DNA from: Chitinophaga arvensicola
GTDB lineage: Bacteria; Bacteroidota; Bacteroidia; Chitinophagales; Chitinophagaceae
DNA: 64,000 nt
Direction: 5' to 3'
NCBI RefSeq assembly: GCF_900110835.1
Contig: NZ_FOJG01000002.1
Location: forward strand, 372,001 to 436,000
Shown: positions 60,602 through 64,000 of the stretch, piece by piece
Numbering within the stretch: the first letter of the stretch is position 1
How the letters are laid out: every line of letters starts with the position of its first letter
The notes under the pieces: generated by a model
The model's input: only the letters and a program-made list of their open reading frames with translations
Told to the model about the DNA's origin: nothing
Database searches by the model: none
Made by a program: the position numbers and the translations under genes

Positions 60602-61789
60602 ATGTGTAAAAACCTCCATATCACGGCTTTATTAATTTTATTGGCATCAGGTGTAAAGGCTCAGCAGGATAGCGTTATAAAAACAGCCCCTTCTTCACGG
60701 ACAGGGATATACGATAGCGTAGGGATACGCAAACGCAGTTTTTTCCCTTTACCGGTGTTGGGGTATTCACAGGAAAAGGGACTGGAGATTGGAGCAGCTA
60801 TGCTCTATTCCTTTTACACAGATAACAGTAACCCGGACCGCAGTACCCGTAATTCAACCCTGAACCTGATCCCAGCGATTACTACAGAAAACCAGTTTAA
60901 GATTGATCTCAAGGCCAATATCTGGACCCGCAGCAATACCTGGCATTTTAAAAGTAATCTCCGTTATCATAACTATCCGCTCTACTTCTTTGGCATAGGA
61001 GATACCACCCATTATGATACCCGTTCACTGGTAAACAATACCCGGTATAAAGTACAGGTAGAAGGCGAACGACGCATCACCGGGCACTTCTATGCAGGCG
61101 CGTCGGTCTTGTATCAACGAGATACCTACAGCAGTGGCGACGACAAAGGTATTTATACCACGATGCCGCTGGTAGATAAAGAGGGTGGATATGTTACCTT
61201 CCTGGGGCTGACCGGCATCTTTGATAACCGGGATAATGAGAATTTTACCCGTTATGGCTGGTGGTTCAAACTCAACCTGGCCTATGCACCGGCTTTCCTG
61301 AGCAAGCATCCGCTTTTTAAAATGGAAGCACAGGGTACCCATTTCCTTTCCATCTCCCGGAAAAGCACCCTTGGTTTTAATGGCATTTTCAACAGCCTGC
61401 AAGGCAACGATCTGCCCTTTTACCTCTTGCCTGAAATGGGCAACGACCTGATCATGCGCGGTTACTATACCGGCAGGTACCGTAACCAGAATTATCTCGC
61501 AGGACAGGCGGAATACCGCTACCTGGTAGATCCTAAAATGAGGATCCATATCTGGTTTGTAGATATCAAACCTAAATTTGCGCTGGCTGCGTTTGCCGGT
61601 GCAGGTTCGGTGTTTGCTAACCGCGATTTTAATTTCAGTGGTTTTAAACCCAGCGGTGGGGTGGGGATCCGTTATTTCTATGATGAAAATGCCAGGCTTA
61701 CTATTCGTATAGACTATGCCGTAGGAGAAAAACGGAGCGGTGAGCCAAGACAAAAAGGACTCTACCTGTCCCTGGCGGAAGCTTTTTAG
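60602..61789 (+). CDS. Outer-membrane surface-antigen (BamA C-terminal-like) barrel
   Basis: The 395-residue protein has a signal peptide (MCKNLHITALLILLASGVKAQ). Its 16-stranded-barrel character shows in alternating strands and the C-terminal aromatic end (QKGLYLSLAEAF). Elements such as GYSQEKGLEIGAAMLYSFYT, FKIDLKANIWTRSNTWHF and the late GGVGIRYFYDENARLTIRIDYAVG resemble the D15/BamA barrel or two-partner transporter-like outer-membrane proteins, but no POTRA domain is present. I therefore call it a surface-antigen-type barrel, with function open. A -7 element nearly abuts its start codon. Confidence 0.7.
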   Translation: MCKNLHITALLILLASGVKAQQDSVIKTAPSSRTGIYDSVGIRKRSFFPLPVLGYSQEKGLEIGAAMLYSFYTDNSNPDRSTRNSTLNLIPAITTENQFKIDLKANIWTRSNTWHFKSNLRYHNYPLYFFGIGDTTHYDTRSLVNNTRYKVQVEGERRITGHFYAGASVLYQRDTYSSGDDKGIYTTMPLVDKEGGYVTFLGLTGIFDNRDNENFTRYGWWFKLNLAYAPAFLSKHPLFKMEAQGTHFLSISRKSTLGFNGIFNSLQGNDLPFYLLPEMGNDLIMRGYYTGRYRNQNYLAGQAEYRYLVDPKMRIHIWFVDIKPKFALAAFAGAGSVFANRDFNFSGFKPSGGVGIRYFYDENARLTIRIDYAVGEKRSGEPRQKGLYLSLAEAF

Positions 61790-61870
61790 TTTAATAGTTG
61801 GAGTGATGGTTATGTGCTAATAATTTGTTAACTTTCAATAGATTGTTATACAACACCAAAACCATTGCAT

Positions 61871-62887
61871 ATGAAAAAACTATTCCTGTTAGGAGCAACC
61901 ACGCTGCTTTTAACTGCAACTATCAGTACGCAAGCTCAGGACAATTCCAGCACCTCCTCATCTTCTCATTCTAAATTTTATCTGAAAGTAGCCGGGGGCT
62001 ATTTTTTTAGCGTGTCTCCCGGACAATTTCCTAACGTTGGTCCATATCCGCCGCAGGATCTGCATACACAACTGACGCCCGGTACAGGACTTGATACCCT
62101 GGCCCGCAAAGTACTCACCGGCTCTTATGGAGAGGGTTTCAGAGCGGGACTTTCCATTGGTTACAACATCAATAAATACCTGGCCGTAGAGGGAACGTTC
62201 AATTATTTCCACAGCAAGAAAAACCTGATGACCCGCCAACTCACTACCCTGGCCGGTTCTGGTAAGGAACTCGGACATGTGGAATCGCATGGATATGTAA
62301 ATGCGGTGGATTTCGCACCCAGCCTGGTAGTAAGTCCGGGATTGGAAAAAATTAATCCATATGTACGTTTTGGCGTGGTGGTACCTTTATGGGGTCGTCT
62401 GTATATTGAAACAGATGCCAGCCAGTTGTCTACTCCCGCCGGTATCCCGGTTGGCACACAGGTAGCTACCGCTATCAGCAGAAAGGAAGAAATCAAGCCT
62501 AATGTTACCATCGGCTTCCAGGGCGCGCTGGGTGTGTCTTTCAGGGCAGGTTCCCGCTTTGATATATTCGTGGAAACAGAATACCGGAATGTTCCGGTGC
62601 GCAGCAAAGAGAAAGAGATTACCCAATACAATGAAACGAATACGCTCATCAATGGTACAACAGGCGCCGTGGTACAACCGTTGCCTGGTCGTACGCTCAA
62701 CGACCTGTCGGTAGCGGAAAAGAACACCGAATACCAGACTACGCTCGACAAAAACTCCAATACACCAGTGAATCAGCAGGGAAGCAAAGTCATTTATAAA
62801 GATAACAACAGCGCTTCCAATGACCTGAAATCATATATTAACATCGGTGGTTTGGGGGTGAATGCAGGATTGAAATTCCGCTTGTAA
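61871..62887 (+). CDS. Outer-membrane beta-barrel protein
   Basis: The 338-residue product has a signal peptide (MKKLFLLGATTLLLTATISTQ, cleavage near AQA) followed by an OmpA-like barrel: KFYLKVAGGYFFSVSPGQ, GLSIGYNINKYLAVEGTFNY and a C-terminal LGVNAGLKFRL with the terminal aromatic/hydrophobic pattern of barrel proteins. The region of residues ~225-330 is rich in polar loops. The usual peptidoglycan-binding OmpA domain is absent. The ATG at 61871 was preferred over an in-frame TTG six bases earlier. It lies 81 bp after the preceding barrel gene and before a strong terminator. Confidence 0.8.
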   Translation: MKKLFLLGATTLLLTATISTQAQDNSSTSSSSHSKFYLKVAGGYFFSVSPGQFPNVGPYPPQDLHTQLTPGTGLDTLARKVLTGSYGEGFRAGLSIGYNINKYLAVEGTFNYFHSKKNLMTRQLTTLAGSGKELGHVESHGYVNAVDFAPSLVVSPGLEKINPYVRFGVVVPLWGRLYIETDASQLSTPAGIPVGTQVATAISRKEEIKPNVTIGFQGALGVSFRAGSRFDIFVETEYRNVPVRSKEKEITQYNETNTLINGTTGAVVQPLPGRTLNDLSVAEKNTEYQTTLDKNSNTPVNQQGSKVIYKDNNSASNDLKSYINIGGLGVNAGLKFRL

Positions 62888-62901
62888 AGATACAACAGCA
62901 T

Positions 62902-62943
62902 AAAACAAACAGGGAAGGTCTGAAAACCTTCCCTGTTTGTTTT
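62902..62943. terminator. Bidirectional terminator
   Basis: Perfect 18-bp arms, AAAACAAACAGGGAAGGT and ACCTTCCCTGTTTGTTTT, enclose a 6-nt loop between two convergent genes. Confidence 0.9.
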
Positions 62944-62958
62944 ATTTAAACCCCGAAA

Positions 62959-63906
62959 CTATTCACTTGCTTTATCGAGTAGTGCTATCGAAGCTGCATC
63001 CAGCTGTAATTGCACGCCGTTCATCAGTTCGTGTAATTGTGCCTTACTGGTAGCGCTGGCAATAGGCGCTGCTACTGCCGGGCGTGTCAGCAACCAGGCC
63101 AGCGCCACACCAGCCGGCGTGGAATGATGCGCTGCTGCCACCTGGTCCAGTGCTGCCAGGATCCGGAGACCCTTTTCGTTCAGGTAGCTTAATGCTGTTT
63201 GCCCACGTGCGCCACTCTTACTGCTGTCGGCCTGTCGCCGGTATTTACCGGTCAGAAAGCCACTGGCCAATGAATAATAATTGATGACGCCAAGATCATT
63301 CGCTTCGCAGAGCGTCGCATACTGACTTTCATATTGTGCCCGGTCATAGAGATTATACTCCGGCTGGAACGTTTCATATCTGGGTAAGCCATTTTTTTCG
63401 CTGTACTCCAGGCTCTCTTTCAAACGGGCCGCGCTCATATTGGAAGCGCCGATAGCCCTTACTTTACCTGCTTTTATAAGTGTGTCATACGCTTCGAGCG
63501 TTTCCTGTACCGGTGTGGACTCCACATCATAATGGGTTTGATACAGGTCGATATAATCTGTCTGTAACCGCTTCAGCGAATCTTCTGCGGCTTTCAGGAG
63601 ATAAGCCTTTGTGACGTTCTTACCATTGCCCATATCCGCCCCGCCTTTCGTAGCAATGATCACTTTGTCGCGGTTGCCGCGTTGGTGCATCCACTTACCG
63701 ATAATCGTTTCAGATTCGCCGCCTGTATTCCCCGGAACCCAACGTGAATACACATCTGCCGTATCGACCAGGTTAAAACCGGAGGCGGTAAATTCATCCA
63801 GCAAAGAGAAAGAAGTGGATTCGTTGGCCGACCAGCCAAAAACATTGCCGCCAAAGGCGAGCGGGGCTACCAATAGCCCGGATTTTCCCAGTTTCCGTTT
63901 TTCCAT
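62959..63906 (-). CDS. Aldo/keto reductase
   Basis: NAD(P)H-dependent aldo/keto reductases reduce carbonyls within a TIM barrel. The 315 residues begin MEKRKLGKSGLLVAPLAFGG. The catalytic tetrad is visible: Asp and Tyr in FNLVDTADVYSRW, Lys in VIIATKGG, and His in YQTHYD. The cofactor end of the barrel carries AAPIASATSKAQLHELM. No signal peptide is present. The gene closes at a bidirectional terminator shared with the barrel gene. The substrate is unknown. Confidence 0.9.
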   Translation of the reverse strand: MEKRKLGKSGLLVAPLAFGGNVFGWSANESTSFSLLDEFTASGFNLVDTADVYSRWVPGNTGGESETIIGKWMHQRGNRDKVIIATKGGADMGNGKNVTKAYLLKAAEDSLKRLQTDYIDLYQTHYDVESTPVQETLEAYDTLIKAGKVRAIGASNMSAARLKESLEYSEKNGLPRYETFQPEYNLYDRAQYESQYATLCEANDLGVINYYSLASGFLTGKYRRQADSSKSGARGQTALSYLNEKGLRILAALDQVAAAHHSTPAGVALAWLLTRPAVAAPIASATSKAQLHELMNGVQLQLDAASIALLDKASE

Positions 63907-63958
63907 AATAATTTTTTTATTGATTCTTCACACGGGTACATCCCGTATGTAATTTAAC

Positions 63959-63966
63959 TACTTTTG
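63959..63966 (+). promoter_or_regulatory. Putative -7 element for the gene at the right edge
   Basis: TACTTTTG fits TAnnTTTG and lies 21 bp before an ATG at 63988. No -33 TTTG is evident at 19 bp. Confidence 0.4.
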
Positions 63967-63987
63967 CTGTTCACCGGATTAAATTTT

Positions 63988-64000
63988 ATGCCAGAACAAA
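63988..64000 (+). CDS. Start of a gene cut by the right window edge
   Basis: An ATG followed by CCA-GAA-CAA (Met-Pro-Glu-Gln) begins 21 bp after a -7-like element and runs off the window. Too little is visible to name a product, and chance occurrence is possible. Confidence 0.35.

Overview
The window looks like a chromosomal segment of a Bacteroidota bacterium close to Chitinophaga. The evidence is a SusC/SusD pair, a giant secreted protein with a type IX secretion (T9SS) sorting domain, promoters of the form TTTG-N19-TAnnTTTG, an almost complete lack of Shine-Dalgarno sites, tRNAs without encoded CCA, and chitin-type hydrolases. These are family-level inferences; no database search was run. 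I see no phage, insertion sequence or CRISPR array.

Layout. 1-1.9 kb: the 3' part of thrS, then infC with a structured leader. 1.9-12.4 kb: a HEAT-like protein, a PhnZ-like HD protein, a cation efflux pump, a serine hydrolase, serA, a secreted CBM9-like protein with an S41 lipoprotein peptidase, a GH20 hexosaminidase and a small conserved protein. 12.5-27.6 kb: one 5022-residue surface protein containing exactly 26 gap-free copies of an 89-residue unit. 28.0-35.0 kb: housekeeping genes rpmI-rplT, ispE, a DUF151 nuclease, etfB-etfA, a TPR protein, tilS, a rhomboid protease and rlmH. 35.1-36.9 kb: four tRNA-Arg(ACG) genes of two types, one pair inverted around a small membrane-protein gene and one pair in tandem. 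37.0-42.7 kb: a Clp-N/TPR fusion, a small secreted protein, a GH130 enzyme, a HAD phosphatase and transketolase.

42.75-52.6 kb is the most interesting region. A palindromic operator, a promoter, a tiny ORF ending in a cysteine-rich peptide (CCVGYTANRC) and a set of mutually exclusive hairpins precede a tight operon: susC, susD, two DoxX-like membrane proteins with soluble C-terminal domains, a SoxD-like cytochrome c lipoprotein and a SoxC-like molybdopterin sulfite dehydrogenase with a Tat-like signal. I read this as a sulfur-responsive locus that couples outer-membrane uptake of a sulfur compound to periplasmic sulfite or sulfane oxidation. Control would be by cysteine supply through leader-peptide attenuation. 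The function is inferred from the gene set and leader and is untested.

52.6-64 kb: small conserved membrane proteins, a KGG-repeat stress protein, a histone H1-like lysine-rich protein, an MscS channel, a PLP histidine decarboxylase divergent from an Lrp-type regulator across a 17-bp palindrome, a TPR sensor histidine kinase, a Rdx/SelW-like CxxC protein, two outer-membrane beta-barrel proteins, an aldo/keto reductase, and the first codons of a further gene at the right edge.
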